A DNA stretch of 47,129 nt, from NCBI GenBank assembly GCA_006218065.1, contig VBWE01000028.1, forward strand, positions 1-47,129. The letters run 5' to 3'. Origin of the DNA: Bacteroidota bacterium. Its GTDB lineage: Bacteria; Bacteroidota; Bacteroidia; Palsa-965. The notes beneath the pieces are model-generated. The model saw only the letters and a list, made by a program, of their open reading frames with translations. It made no database searches and had not been told where the DNA came from. How positions within the stretch are numbered: position 1 is the stretch's first letter; every line of letters begins with the position of its first letter. Made by a program: the position numbers and the translations under genes. Below are positions 16,499-24,815 of this stretch, one piece after another.

Positions 16499-17680
16499 CT
16501 ACCGTTTCGTGCGAATAAGCTGCAGCAGGCTTTCAGTGGAACTGACATCTTCACCGGTCGCTTTTCCCGCGTCGATGGCTTTTTTGGCCCAGGTTTCTGC
16601 GTCTTTGTAATTATCGGTGGCGTATAAAAGCGCCGCGTAGGTATCGAGGTACATGTATTCGGGCTTGGTCTGGACTACGTTACTCATCCACACGACTGCG
16701 GTTCCGAGTATGCGTTTGTCCTTGCACTCTTCATACAATGTCCAGGCCGCTTCGTTTACCGGGTTTTCCTTTCCGTCGTATCCCGATTTCTTAATCATTT
16801 CGCTGACCTGGTCGGCGTAGCTGTTCCAGTTTTTCTGCGCTTTAAAGAAATTCATACTCAGGCCGCGCTTGTACTCTTCCTGGTTTGCCGTAAGGTGTTT
16901 ATCCACCATCGCGAGTACTTCTTTAAGCTTACTTTGATCGCCCGACTTGTTCGCCTGGCCCGCCTTAAAATAAATAACGCTTACGATGCTGTTTTCCACT
17001 TCTTCCCTGCCGTATTTTTCTGCAAGCTGTGCCGAATGTTTCAGCAGCATATCGCCGCACCCGGCCATGGACGAACTGAAACGCCACATCACGCCCCAGG
17101 CCAGTTCGGAAGTTTTGTCGGTTTGTGCGTTGAGAAAATCAAGCACTGTTTTTTCCTCCGTTTTGGTCTTGCTCGTTTTATCAAACATCTTCACGTAAAA
17201 ATCGGGGAAGCCGGGTTCGAGGGAACTGGCATTGTAAGCGGCAAAATTATCGGGCGAAGAAGCGAGCGCTTTTTCCAGTGTGGCTAAATAATCCGCCGGC
17301 TCCTGGTAACCTTTCGAAACGTAAACCAGTTTTCCCTGCGGGTTGAAAATGAGAAAAGTCGGGAAACTGTTCACATGATATTTCATCGACAGTTTGCGCC
17401 CATCCGCTTCTTTTTCCATTTCCATTTTCACGGGATAGAAATTGCCGCGGATATACCCGGCGACTTTCGGATCCGGGAAGGTTTTTTTATCCATCACCTT
17501 GCACCAGCCGCACCAGTCGGTATAGGCATCCACCAGGATGAACTTATTCTGCTCACCCGCAGCTTTAACGGAAGCAGACCAGGCTTCTTTATGGAACTCC
17601 AGTTCTTCCTGTGCGTTGACTTGAACAGTGGCGAACATCATCCCCAGGAAAAGGGCGGGACGGAAAAAGCGATTCATCAT
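16499..17680 (-). CDS. Exported thioredoxin-fold protein with CGWC active site and helical C-terminal region
   Basis: A 393-residue protein with a signal peptide (residues about 1-23, ending VNAQ). Residues about 25-140 are a thioredoxin fold with the redox motif DWCGWCK (Cys57 and Cys60), the cis-Pro segment NSFPTFLIFNPQGKLVY, and an intact beta-sheet pattern, as in the DsbD-gamma/thioredoxin_7 group. Residues about 150-390 are alpha-helical with TPR-like pairs ending TYAALLYATDNYKDAETWAKKAIDAG. It is predicted to act in periplasmic disulfide reduction or isomerisation, with the helical part binding a partner. An ATG one codon downstream (17677) is an equally good start. Confidence 0.9.
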   Translation of the reverse strand: MMNRFFRPALFLGMMFATVQVNAQEELEFHKEAWSASVKAAGEQNKFILVDAYTDWCGWCKVMDKKTFPDPKVAGYIRGNFYPVKMEMEKEADGRKLSMKYHVNSFPTFLIFNPQGKLVYVSKGYQEPADYLATLEKALASSPDNFAAYNASSLEPGFPDFYVKMFDKTSKTKTEEKTVLDFLNAQTDKTSELAWGVMWRFSSSMAGCGDMLLKHSAQLAEKYGREEVENSIVSVIYFKAGQANKSGDQSKLKEVLAMVDKHLTANQEEYKRGLSMNFFKAQKNWNSYADQVSEMIKKSGYDGKENPVNEAAWTLYEECKDKRILGTAVVWMSNVVQTKPEYMYLDTYAALLYATDNYKDAETWAKKAIDAGKATGEDVSSTESLLQLIRTKR

Positions 17681-17696
17681 GTTTTCAGGTTTTAAA

Positions 17697-17704
17697 CAAA
17701 TATA
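17697..17704 (-). promoter_or_regulatory. -7 box for the thioredoxin-fold gene
   Basis: TATATTTG on the minus strand matches TAnnTTTG exactly, 17 nt upstream of the start at 17680. The -33 region is weak. Confidence 0.5.
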
Positions 17705-17798
17705 AGGAACTGCCGGCAGTTGGCAGTATCAATAATGGGAACGCATTAAAGCCCGTTTTTCCCATCGACTTAATTTTAAACACAGCGGATTAGTATCA

Positions 17799-17829
17799 TT
17801 TGGCAGGTTCATCTTTTCCCTTAATTTTG
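17799..17829 (+). promoter_or_regulatory. Consensus Bacteroidota promoter for the Cys/His-rich protein gene
   Basis: TTTG (17799-17802), a 19-nt spacer and TAATTTTG (17822-17829) give a perfect match to the -33/-7 consensus. The predicted start of transcription is near 17836, about 16 nt before the start codon. Confidence 0.8.
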
Positions 17830-17851
17830 TGGCCATCAACCAGAAAAACGT

Positions 17852-18343
17852 ATGAGTCACGGCCATAATTCTCTCAATGAAATGCCTTCGGGCTTTCCGA
17901 ACTGGGCAATCACCATTGCCGGTTCTCTTTTTGTAGCGGTGTTTTTTCTTTTCGCAGGAATCTCCTGGCGCGGCCCGGGACACTGCAAGGAAGCCTGCGC
18001 TACGGAATGCCACGGCGGCCACGGGGCCGCGCACGGCAAGAAAGACGCCTGCTGTGCAGGAGATGCCAAAGCCCACGGCGATCACAAGTGTGATGAAAAA
18101 TGCATGAAAGACGGCAAGTGCATGCACACCGCCGAAGGCAACCACAAATGCGACGAGAAATGCATGAAGGACGGTAAGTGTACCCATCATCATGGCGAAG
18201 CCGCCGCCTGCAGCCACAAATGTGATGAAACCTGCATGAAAGATGGCAAATGCACCCACAAATGCGATGAGTCCTGCAAAAAAGAAGCCGCCGCATCCGG
18301 GGAAGCCGGGACTGAAAAGAAAAAAGAAGAAGCCCACCACTGA
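17852..18343 (+). CDS. Membrane-anchored Cys/His-rich repeat protein, probable metal binder
   Basis: A 163-residue protein. A short polar N-terminus is followed by one transmembrane helix (about residues 18-38, WAITIAGSLFVAVFFLFAG). The rest is hydrophilic with 17 Cys and many His residues. The unit HKCDEKCMKDGKC occurs at about 78-90 and 98-110, again as HKCDETCMKDGKC at 122-134, and is truncated as HKCDESC at 136-142. His-rich linkers (HGGHGAAHGKK, THHHGEAA) lie between, and the tail is Lys/Glu/His. Each unit offers three Cys plus a His, consistent with soft-metal (Cu, Zn, Ni, Cd) binding. No named family is recognised. The gene has its own consensus promoter and a strong terminator, so it is a single-gene unit. 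Confidence 0.85.
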   Translation: MSHGHNSLNEMPSGFPNWAITIAGSLFVAVFFLFAGISWRGPGHCKEACATECHGGHGAAHGKKDACCAGDAKAHGDHKCDEKCMKDGKCMHTAEGNHKCDEKCMKDGKCTHHHGEAAACSHKCDETCMKDGKCTHKCDESCKKEAAASGEAGTEKKKEEAHH

Positions 18344-18365
18344 TTTGTAAAAAGCTAAATATCAG

Positions 18366-18398
18366 CCGGTAACGATGAAAATTGTTACCGGTTTTTTT
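18366..18398 (+). terminator. Intrinsic terminator of the Cys/His-rich protein gene
   Basis: Perfect 8-bp stem CCGGTAAC / GTTACCGG (18366-18373, 18384-18391) with a 10-nt loop, followed by a run of seven T. Confidence 0.9.
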
Positions 18399-18442
18399 AT
18401 TAACGGATCTAGGAGCCCGGGCGTTTTTCGAAGCAAAATCCG

Positions 18443-18450
18443 TATCTTTG
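18443..18450 (+). promoter_or_regulatory. -7 box upstream of tig
   Basis: TATCTTTG matches TAnnTTTG exactly. The tig start codon is 40 nt downstream. The -33 element is not convincing. Confidence 0.55.
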
Positions 18451-18489
18451 CCGTCCTGTTTTTCAATTACTTAACGCTAATACAAGGTC

Positions 18490-19827
18490 ATGAACATTAC
18501 GAAAGAACAGATCGACGAATTGAACGCGGTCGTGAAAGTGAAACTGGGTCCCGAAGATTACCAGGACCGGGTGGATAAGTCAATCAAGGATTACCAGAAA
18601 CGCGTACAGATGCCGGGCTTCCGTCCCGGGAAAGTACCCGTAGGCATGGTGAAAAAAATGTACGGCAAGTCGATCCTCGCGGAAGAACTGAACAAACTGC
18701 TGAGTGATACGCTTTACAAATACATCAACGAAGAAAAGCTGGAAGTGCTGGGCAACCCGCTTCCGAAAGAAAGCCAGTCGGAACTCAATCTCGATACTAC
18801 GGAATTTGAATTCGAATACGACCTGGCCCTCGCTCCGCAGTTTTCGCTGGAGCTGAGCCCTTCCATCAAATACACCGAGAACAAAATCCGCATCGACGAC
18901 AAGATGATCGACAATTACGTGAACGATCTCGGCCGCCGCTACGGCAATATTGCGCAGGGTGAAAGCGTGGAAGAAGGCGACCTGCTGTACGGCGATTTCG
19001 TGGAACTCGACGAAGCCGGGAACATCAAACCGGGCGGCATTTACAAATCATCCACGCTTTTCCTCGACAAACCTGCCAAGGATTTCCAGCAGCAGATTAT
19101 CGGCGCGAAGCCGGAGGACAAATTCGTGCTTGAACCCAACCAGGTTTCCGACAGCCCCGAGGATCTCGCCCAGAAACTCGGCATCACCAAAGAAGAAGCG
19201 ATGGACCTGAAGGCGAAACTTCAGTTCACTATTAAAAATATCAGCCGCCTGCATCCCGCGGAAATCACGCAGGAACTTTTTGATAAAGTGTACGGTCCGG
19301 GCGTGGTAAACAACGTCGAAGAATTCCGCGGACGTATCGCCGCCGAACTGGAAAAAATGTTCGTCCGCGATACTGAGCAGCGCCTGCACTCGGAAATCGT
19401 GAACGACCTGATCAGCCGTGCCAACCTGGCGCTTCCCGACAGTTTCCTGAAACGCTGGCTGATGGCCGTGAACAAGGAACCGCTTACCGAAGAGCAGGTG
19501 GAAGCCGAATACCCGATGTATGCCCGCCAGCTCCGCTGGCAGCTTATCGAAAACAAGCTGATCAAGGAAAACGGGCTCAATGTTTCGCAGCAGGAAGTGG
19601 AAGAACACGTGAAAGAGCTGCTTCGCCAGAATTACAAAAAATACTACCCGGAAAAAGAACCGGAAGACGGCGAACTCACGCTCTCAGCCCAGAATATCCT
19701 GAAAAAAGAGGACGAGGCGAAAAAAATAGTTGAAAACCTGTACCACGAAAAACTGATGATGCTCTATCGTATGAAATGCAGTATTGAAACGAAGGAGGTG
19801 TCATACGAAGAGTTTGCAGGGAAGTAA
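18490..19827 (+). CDS. tig: Trigger factor (ribosome-associated chaperone)
   Basis: A 445-residue protein of normal length for the family. The N-terminal ribosome-binding domain has the conserved loop MPGFRPGKVPVGMVKKMYGK (about residues 39-58; the usual signature is GFRxGKxP). The middle part corresponds to the peptidyl-prolyl isomerase region (about 150-240, LLYGDFVELDEAGNIKPGG), somewhat divergent as is common in Bacteroidota. The C-terminal helical arms follow (SRLHPAEITQELFDKVYG to the end). It binds nascent chains at the ribosome exit tunnel. It lies upstream of clpP and clpX, the classic tig-clpP-clpX order, but 280 bp with its own promoter and a palindrome separate it from clpP. Confidence 0.97.
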   Translation: MNITKEQIDELNAVVKVKLGPEDYQDRVDKSIKDYQKRVQMPGFRPGKVPVGMVKKMYGKSILAEELNKLLSDTLYKYINEEKLEVLGNPLPKESQSELNLDTTEFEFEYDLALAPQFSLELSPSIKYTENKIRIDDKMIDNYVNDLGRRYGNIAQGESVEEGDLLYGDFVELDEAGNIKPGGIYKSSTLFLDKPAKDFQQQIIGAKPEDKFVLEPNQVSDSPEDLAQKLGITKEEAMDLKAKLQFTIKNISRLHPAEITQELFDKVYGPGVVNNVEEFRGRIAAELEKMFVRDTEQRLHSEIVNDLISRANLALPDSFLKRWLMAVNKEPLTEEQVEAEYPMYARQLRWQLIENKLIKENGLNVSQQEVEEHVKELLRQNYKKYYPEKEPEDGELTLSAQNILKKEDEAKKIVENLYHEKLMMLYRMKCSIETKEVSYEEFAGK

Positions 19828-19840
19828 GACGAATGAAAAA

Positions 19841-19996
19841 CAGATTTGAGATAGGAGACTTGAGATATGAGACCTTTTCATTACCTGCCAACCGACTTTA
19901 CACTTTACTTGTCAGGCCGAGCGGCTCCCCACAGCTATCGGGACGAGACCTGGCTGCAATACAGTCTCAAATCTCAAGTCTCCTATCTCAAGTCTG
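19841..19996. repeat. Long inverted repeat of GATTTGAGATAGGAGACTTG units
   Basis: About 33 nt at 19841-19873 are mirrored, with a few mismatches, by 19964-19996. The arms are made of short units (GATTTGAG, ATAGGAGACTTGAGATA and their complements CAAGTCTCCTATCTCAAG). The 90-nt middle carries no gene. This is yet another family of junction palindrome, between tig and clpP. Confidence 0.8.
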
Positions 19997-20053
19997 AACC
20001 AATTTTAACCCAAAACCCGGACAGTCTGTCAGCAAATACGAAACGGCACCGTT

Positions 20054-20084
20054 CTTGAACAATCGGGATGAACCATTAACTTTA
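20054..20084 (+). promoter_or_regulatory. Promoter of clpP
   Basis: CTTG (20054-20057), a 19-nt spacer and TAACTTTA (20077-20084) fit the -33/-7 pattern with one mismatch in each box. The start codon of clpP is 24 nt beyond the -7 box. Confidence 0.6.
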
Positions 20085-20107
20085 CATCTACTTCAAAACA
20101 AAAACGT

Positions 20108-20788
20108 ATGTTCGATCAAAACGAATTCCGCAAATACGCGACAAAGCACCAGGGCATCAGCAGCCTGACGTATGACACGTACATGTCTGCCGTTACCAAA
20201 TCGATGACCCCGATGATCATCGAGGAACGCCAGCTTCACGGCACGGCCATTTCGGTATTTGACCGCCTGATGATGGACCGCATCATTTTCATGGGCACTG
20301 CCATTTACGACCAGATCGCGAATATCATCCAGGCGCAGCTCCTGTTCCTCGAATCGGCCGATCCGAAGAAAGACATCCAGATTTACATCAATTCGCCCGG
20401 CGGATCTGTTTATGCAGGTCTCGGCATTTACGATACGATGCAGATCGTGCAGCCGAACATCGCTACTATCTGTACCGGCATGGCCGCCTCGATGGGTGCG
20501 GTGCTCATGTGCGCCGGTGAAAAAGGAAAACGTACCGCCCTTTCGCATGCGCGGATCATGATTCACCAGCCGCTCGGCGGAGCCGAAGGACAGGCGTCGG
20601 ATATCGAAATCACCGCGCGTGAAATCGGTAAACTGAAAAAAGAACTGTATGACATCATCGCGTTCCACAGCGGCCAGACCTACGAAAAAGTATGGCAGGA
20701 CAGCGACCGCGATTACTGGATGACCGCACAGGAATCGAAAGACTACGGGATGATCGACGAAATCCTCACCAACCGCACCGCTAAATAA
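20108..20788 (+). CDS. clpP: ATP-dependent Clp protease, proteolytic subunit
   Basis: A 226-residue serine peptidase that forms the tetradecameric proteolytic chamber used by ClpX. The catalytic Ser is in [11 protein letters not shown] (about Ser128), the His is in [11 protein letters not shown] (about His153), and the Asp is in the QDSDRDYWM segment. The family motif [20 protein letters not shown] is intact. The N-terminal ~30 residues are longer than in E. coli, as is usual in this phylum. It is followed by clpX after 62 bp containing an intrinsic terminator. Confidence 0.97.
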   Translation: MFDQNEFRKYATKHQGISSLTYDTYMSAVTKSMTPMIIEERQLHGTAISVFDRLMMDRIIFMGTAIYDQIANIIQAQLLFLESADPKKDIQIYINSPGGSVYAGLGIYDTMQIVQPNIATICTGMAASMGAVLMCAGEKGKRTALSHARIMIHQPLGGAEGQASDIEITAREIGKLKKELYDIIAFHSGQTYEKVWQDSDRDYWMTAQESKDYGMIDEILTNRTAK

Positions 20789-20805
20789 GTTTTTATGCAT
20801 CGATT

Positions 20806-20833
20806 ACCGCTCCGGGAAACCGGGGCGGTTTTT
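20806..20833 (+). terminator. Intrinsic terminator between clpP and clpX
   Basis: Stem ACCGCTCCGG / CCGGGGCGGT (20806-20815, 20820-20829; one G-U pair) with a GAAA tetraloop and a run of five T. It ends 17 nt before the clpX start codon, leaving no room for a separate clpX promoter, so clpX must be expressed by read-through or from a promoter inside clpP. Confidence 0.85.
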
Positions 20834-20850
20834 CAAAAAAACGAATTCCG

Positions 20851-22098
20851 ATGGCCGTCAAAGAAACCAATATCCGCTGCTCATTCTGCGGACGCGACAA
20901 ACAGGATACACTCGTTTTAATTGCCGGTCTCAGCGGGCATATCTGCGACCAGTGTATCGTGCAGGCGCACCGCATTGTGAAAGAGGAACAGGATGCGCGC
21001 AAGAACCAGAGCATCAGTTCGGCGCTTACTTTGCTCAAGCCTTCGGAAATTAAAAAACACCTCGACGAATTCGTGATCGGCCAGGACGACGCCAAAAAAG
21101 TCTTGTCTGTCGCCGTTTACAACCACTACAAACGCATCGGGCAGAAAGCGCCCAAAAAAGGTGCGGAAGATGTGGAGATTGAAAAATCGAACATCATCAT
21201 GGTCGGGCAAACCGGCACGGGGAAAACCCTGCTGGCCCGCACCATCGCCAAATTGCTCAACGTTCCTTTCTGCATTGCCGACGCCACCGTACTTACGGAA
21301 GCCGGTTACGTGGGCGAAGACGTGGAAAGTATCCTCGTCCGCCTGCTGCAGTCAGCCGACTATGACGTAGCCTCTGCAGAACGCGGCATCGTTTTCATCG
21401 ACGAGATCGATAAGATCGCGCGCAAGAGCGACAACCCGTCCATCACGCGCGACGTTTCGGGCGAAGGCGTGCAGCAGGCCCTGCTGAAACTGCTCGAAGG
21501 TTCAACGGTCAACGTTCCCCCGCAGGGAGGCCGCAAGCACCCGGAACAGAAAATGATCCAGGTGGACACGCGCAATATCCTGTTCATCTGCGGCGGCGCT
21601 TTCGACGGTATCGATAAAATCATCGGCCGCCGCATGCGCACGCAAACCATCGGCTATTCCGCCGGCCAGGAAAATGCGAAAATCGACCGCGACAATTTAC
21701 TGCAGTACATCGTGCCGCAGGACCTGCGCAGCTTCGGGCTGATCCCGGAACTGATCGGGCGGCTGCCGGTACTCACCTACCTCGATCCGCTCGACCGCGA
21801 AGCTTTACGCCGCATTTTAACGGAGCCGAAAAACTCGCTCATGAAACAGTATGTCCGCCTTTTCGATATGGACAACGTGAAACTGAGCATCGCCGAAGAC
21901 GTGTACGAACATATCGTGAACAAAGCGATGGAGTACAAACTCGGCGCACGCGGCCTGCGCTCCATCTGCGAAGCGATCATGATCGACGCGATGTTCGAAA
22001 TTCCTTCGGAATCGAAAATCAAAACGCTGCACATCACGCTGGATTATGCTAAGGAGAAACTGGGCAAGGCGAAGATGGATAAGCTGAAGGTGGCGTAG
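20851..22098 (+). CDS. clpX: ATP-dependent Clp protease, ATP-binding subunit ClpX
   Basis: A 415-residue AAA+ unfoldase that recognises and feeds substrates to ClpP. The N-terminal C4 zinc-binding domain is CSFCGRDKQ...HICDQC. Walker A is [13 protein letters not shown], Walker B is [13 protein letters not shown], the RKH-like pore region is RKHPEQK, the sensor/arginine region is [12 protein letters not shown], and sensor 2 is [12 protein letters not shown]. All are intact and the length is typical. The next gene, on the opposite strand, ends 9 nt after its stop. Confidence 0.98.
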   Translation: MAVKETNIRCSFCGRDKQDTLVLIAGLSGHICDQCIVQAHRIVKEEQDARKNQSISSALTLLKPSEIKKHLDEFVIGQDDAKKVLSVAVYNHYKRIGQKAPKKGAEDVEIEKSNIIMVGQTGTGKTLLARTIAKLLNVPFCIADATVLTEAGYVGEDVESILVRLLQSADYDVASAERGIVFIDEIDKIARKSDNPSITRDVSGEGVQQALLKLLEGSTVNVPPQGGRKHPEQKMIQVDTRNILFICGGAFDGIDKIIGRRMRTQTIGYSAGQENAKIDRDNLLQYIVPQDLRSFGLIPELIGRLPVLTYLDPLDREALRRILTEPKNSLMKQYVRLFDMDNVKLSIAEDVYEHIVNKAMEYKLGARGLRSICEAIMIDAMFEIPSESKIKTLHITLDYAKEKLGKAKMDKLKVA

Positions 22099-22107
22099 CG
22101 AGGCCGG

Positions 22108-23286
22108 TTACCTGCACTTTACAAAACGCGTTTGCACCTGTCGTCCTTCGTCTGTGCAGAGACGCAGAAAATAAACACCTTCTTCCAGGTTTCCGACTGC
22201 AATACGGTTACAGTCCGGTCGCTCTTCGGTCCTCACAAGACTTCCCATAGTATTGTACAGTTCCAGCCTTGCGCCTGCATGTGTGGGCAGACCGGATCCG
22301 CTGATCTGTAAATACTCTTTTACCGGGTTTGGAAAAACGGTGATGCTGCGTACATGATCGCCGGCCGAAAAAATGCCCTCCGGCGTAAGCTGTTTTTTAA
22401 GAATATCGCCGGCCAGGTTATTGAAAGCATAACAGGCGGCAGATGAATCGATAAAAATGCCATTGAGCTCTGTGGTACCGGTGTTTTCACTTGTCCAGTT
22501 CTGCCCGTAATCCGGCGACCATTTCACAGTACTAACGGCATCGGCGGCAGCAACATAAGAACCAAAGCTGGCCAGATATTGCGCCGGAAAAGCGAGTGCC
22601 TGCTGAAAACTGATTCCGCCGTCGTATGTTCTCGAAACCTGTGTGATGATATCGCTGCTGTACCCGGTATCACGCGCAGTAAAACTGATAAGAGAAAGGA
22701 AAGGCGAACTGTTGTTGAAAGGGCCCCAGGTATTGCCGCCGTTCACTGTTTTAACCAGCTGGTTACCGTTGCCCACGTAACCCACAGCAGTGTCGGCGAA
22801 ACACATCCCGGAAGCATTGGTGAGGTTGCCTGTAATTATACCCTGGCTGGCGCCGTAATTGTTAAAACTGCGCAGCCTTCCGCCATTCAGCAGAAAAAAT
22901 CCGCTACTGTCGGTAAGCGCTCGCAAGCCCTGCACCGAATAACAGAGTTCGATGGTGTGGGAAGTATAGGTTGCAAAACCATTGGTGGTATAAAGCAGTT
23001 GCGCTGCGGTTCCGGCAATGGCAATATAACCTTCCTGCGTATTGCGCATGCATATCTTGCTCAGATTAGGAAAAGGCATGGGTTGTTCGGTCCAGTTCAG
23101 TCCGCCATCGGTACTGTGCAGCACGAAGGAATTTCCGCTGATCCTTGAGCCGATAACATAGATATCGTCGTTGCCTGGAAAATCGGCATCAGCATAGGTT
23201 TTATCGGAATCATGATAAACAACATTCCATTGCGCAGAAAGGCGACCGGCAGCGAGAAGAGCGAAGAAAAACATAAAATTTTTCAT
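22108..23286 (-). CDS. T9SS cargo protein with Ycf48/BNR-like beta-propeller
   Basis: A 392-residue exported protein (signal peptide MKNFMFFFALLAAGRLSAQ). The body carries repeated propeller-type Asp/Gly/Trp motifs: HSTDGGLNWTEQPM, TVNGGNTWGPF, TYDGGISFQQAL and SPDYGQNWTSEN, the pattern of Ycf48/BNR repeat proteins. The last ~80 residues are a T9SS type A sorting domain (ITVFPNPVKEYLQI, LELYNTMGSLVRTE, LEEGVYFLRLCTDEG). It is predicted to be on the cell surface. It diverges from the helical-repeat gene beginning at 23422, an arrangement repeated by the next pair of genes. Confidence 0.88.
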   Translation of the reverse strand: MKNFMFFFALLAAGRLSAQWNVVYHDSDKTYADADFPGNDDIYVIGSRISGNSFVLHSTDGGLNWTEQPMPFPNLSKICMRNTQEGYIAIAGTAAQLLYTTNGFATYTSHTIELCYSVQGLRALTDSSGFFLLNGGRLRSFNNYGASQGIITGNLTNASGMCFADTAVGYVGNGNQLVKTVNGGNTWGPFNNSSPFLSLISFTARDTGYSSDIITQVSRTYDGGISFQQALAFPAQYLASFGSYVAAADAVSTVKWSPDYGQNWTSENTGTTELNGIFIDSSAACYAFNNLAGDILKKQLTPEGIFSAGDHVRSITVFPNPVKEYLQISGSGLPTHAGARLELYNTMGSLVRTEERPDCNRIAVGNLEEGVYFLRLCTDEGRQVQTRFVKCR

Positions 23287-23314
23287 AGACTGTTTGATTT
23301 GGTTTGTACAAAAC

Positions 23315-23322
23315 CAAAGGTA
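23315..23322 (-). promoter_or_regulatory. -7 box for the Ycf48-like T9SS gene
   Basis: TACCTTTG on the minus strand, an exact TAnnTTTG match, 28 nt upstream of the start at 23286. For the divergent plus-strand gene, TTTGTAATTTTAC near 23401 is a weaker candidate. Confidence 0.5.
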
Positions 23323-23421
23323 CAGGTACCTCGGCGCCGGTTAAAACCAAATTGCAGCGCATTCCCGGAAGTTCAAAAAGAGGATTTTCGGCCCGCCTTC
23401 TTTGTAATTTTACAAAAGCGC

Positions 23422-24744
23422 ATGAAAAACAAAATCAACGAGGAATTGGTCCTGCTGATCCGGTCGATGAGCCCGGCGGAAAAACGCGGCTTCAGTCTTT
23501 ACAGCGCCAAATACCGTGCGAAAGAGCGGGGTGAGAAAAACTACCTCGAACTTTACCGCCGCATGGCGCAGCTGGGCGAAGGCGAAGCCATACCGCGTGT
23601 GCAGGAAGACACAGCCGATTACCTCATCGGTCTATTAACCGAATCCTTGTTGTTCCAGCGCCGCAGTTCGGCAGAAACGGAAATGCGGGCGCAGTTGGCA
23701 GCCGCCACCTTACTCCACCGGCGCGGGCTGGAAAAAAGAGCCGCACGGATTTTTGAAAAACTATATATATCCGGACTCGAATCCTGCGCCTATGAATTCG
23801 GACTCGACCTGCTGCAGACGCAGATACAACTGTTTTCGAGCATCGACCTGCTGGATGAACTGCGTGAACTGATGGTACGTCGCAATGCTTTGCTCGACCG
23901 GCTGATCAAGCACCGCCGGTACGATGATATCATGCTGGATCTTTTTCGCACACTCAGTGAAAACAATACCGGCAAAATAAAAAACATCATCCGCTCGCCC
24001 CTGCTCCGCCGCACCAGCAACGATCTGCGGACGGAAGTACAGCGGCTGCACCTGCTGGCCCATGCACACCTCTGCATCGGCGAAACAACCAAAGGCGGAA
24101 AATACCATCTGCAGCTGAAGAAAATTTTTGAAGATCACCCGGCTTACCTCCGTGTCCGCGTTCACCTGTACCTGGTAATCGTGCTCAATACCGGCATCAT
24201 GGCTTACCAGTCGGAAAACACGGAACGTTTACTGGAGTCGATTGAATCGCTGGAGACCTTGCCTCAGCGTATTCCGGGTTTCATCACCGGTATTGATCGT
24301 GACCGCATTACACGTTATGTACTGGATATGCGCCTGCGTTATGCGTTGTTGAATAACGAAGCGGAAACGGGTTTAAAGCTGCTGCCCGGGATCCGGAATT
24401 GCCTGCGGCAGGATAAAAAAACAGAACCGTACCGGGTCAATTACCTGCGTTACAATACGGCACTTTGCCTTTTCCGCCGGCAGCGTTTCCGTGAAGCGCT
24501 GGGCTGGCTGCAGCCGGTTATTGACGACCGCCGCAAAGGTTACTATAACCAGAAAACATATGGGCTGGCCTACCTTCTGCGTATTGCCTGTCACCTGCAA
24601 CTTCAACATGAAGAAACCGCCGAACCGCTGATCCGTTCATTCCGGCGAAACAGGTTTTTTGAACCGCTGCGTAAAAACGAACAGTTCCGACGGCTGCTTT
24701 CGGGAATGCCGGGAAACCTGCAAAGTAAAGACTGGCTGCTCTGA
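23422..24744 (+). CDS. Cytoplasmic helical-repeat protein, paralogue 1
   Basis: A 440-residue, Leu- and Arg-rich, almost wholly alpha-helical protein without export signal. The frame is open from 23212, but the ATG at 23422 is preferred: the upstream residues are unlike a protein N-terminus, and from here the protein begins MKNKINEELVLLIRSMSPAEKRGFSLYSAKY, the same kind of opening as its paralogue at 26015. TPR-like helix pairs continue to the C-terminus (KGYYNQKTYGLAYLLRIACH). I know related Bacteroidota proteins that start with a similar S(L/M)(S/T)xxEKRxF motif, but no function is established. It is divergent from a T9SS gene and ends against another, separated by a perfect bidirectional terminator. 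Confidence 0.75.
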   Translation: MKNKINEELVLLIRSMSPAEKRGFSLYSAKYRAKERGEKNYLELYRRMAQLGEGEAIPRVQEDTADYLIGLLTESLLFQRRSSAETEMRAQLAAATLLHRRGLEKRAARIFEKLYISGLESCAYEFGLDLLQTQIQLFSSIDLLDELRELMVRRNALLDRLIKHRRYDDIMLDLFRTLSENNTGKIKNIIRSPLLRRTSNDLRTEVQRLHLLAHAHLCIGETTKGGKYHLQLKKIFEDHPAYLRVRVHLYLVIVLNTGIMAYQSENTERLLESIESLETLPQRIPGFITGIDRDRITRYVLDMRLRYALLNNEAETGLKLLPGIRNCLRQDKKTEPYRVNYLRYNTALCLFRRQRFREALGWLQPVIDDRRKGYYNQKTYGLAYLLRIACHLQLQHEETAEPLIRSFRRNRFFEPLRKNEQFRRLLSGMPGNLQSKDWLL

Positions 24745-24750
24745 GGAGAA

Positions 24751-24798
24751 GTGTGAATAAAAAAGGTTCGGACAAGTCCGAACCTTTTTTATTCACAC
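24751..24798. terminator. Bidirectional intrinsic terminator
   Basis: A perfect 23-bp inverted repeat (24751-24773 and 24776-24798) with a 2-nt spacer. Its core GGTTCGGAC / GTCCGAACC is flanked by A6 and T6, so it works on both strands for the convergent genes 23422-24744 and 24816-25871. Confidence 0.95.
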
Positions 24799-24815
24799 CC
24801 CGCTCTTCCCTCCGC

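Noticed and set aside
17729-18340. 203-codon minus-strand frame opposite the Cys/His-rich protein
   Set aside because: It reads as repeated hydrophobic AFxxAFxxF-type units caused by the antisense of the Cys/His repeats. The opposite strand has a consensus promoter, start and terminator.
18490-22098. Possibility that tig, clpP and clpX form one uninterrupted operon
   Set aside because: A palindrome and a promoter lie between tig and clpP, and an intrinsic terminator between clpP and clpX, so a simple single operon is not supported.
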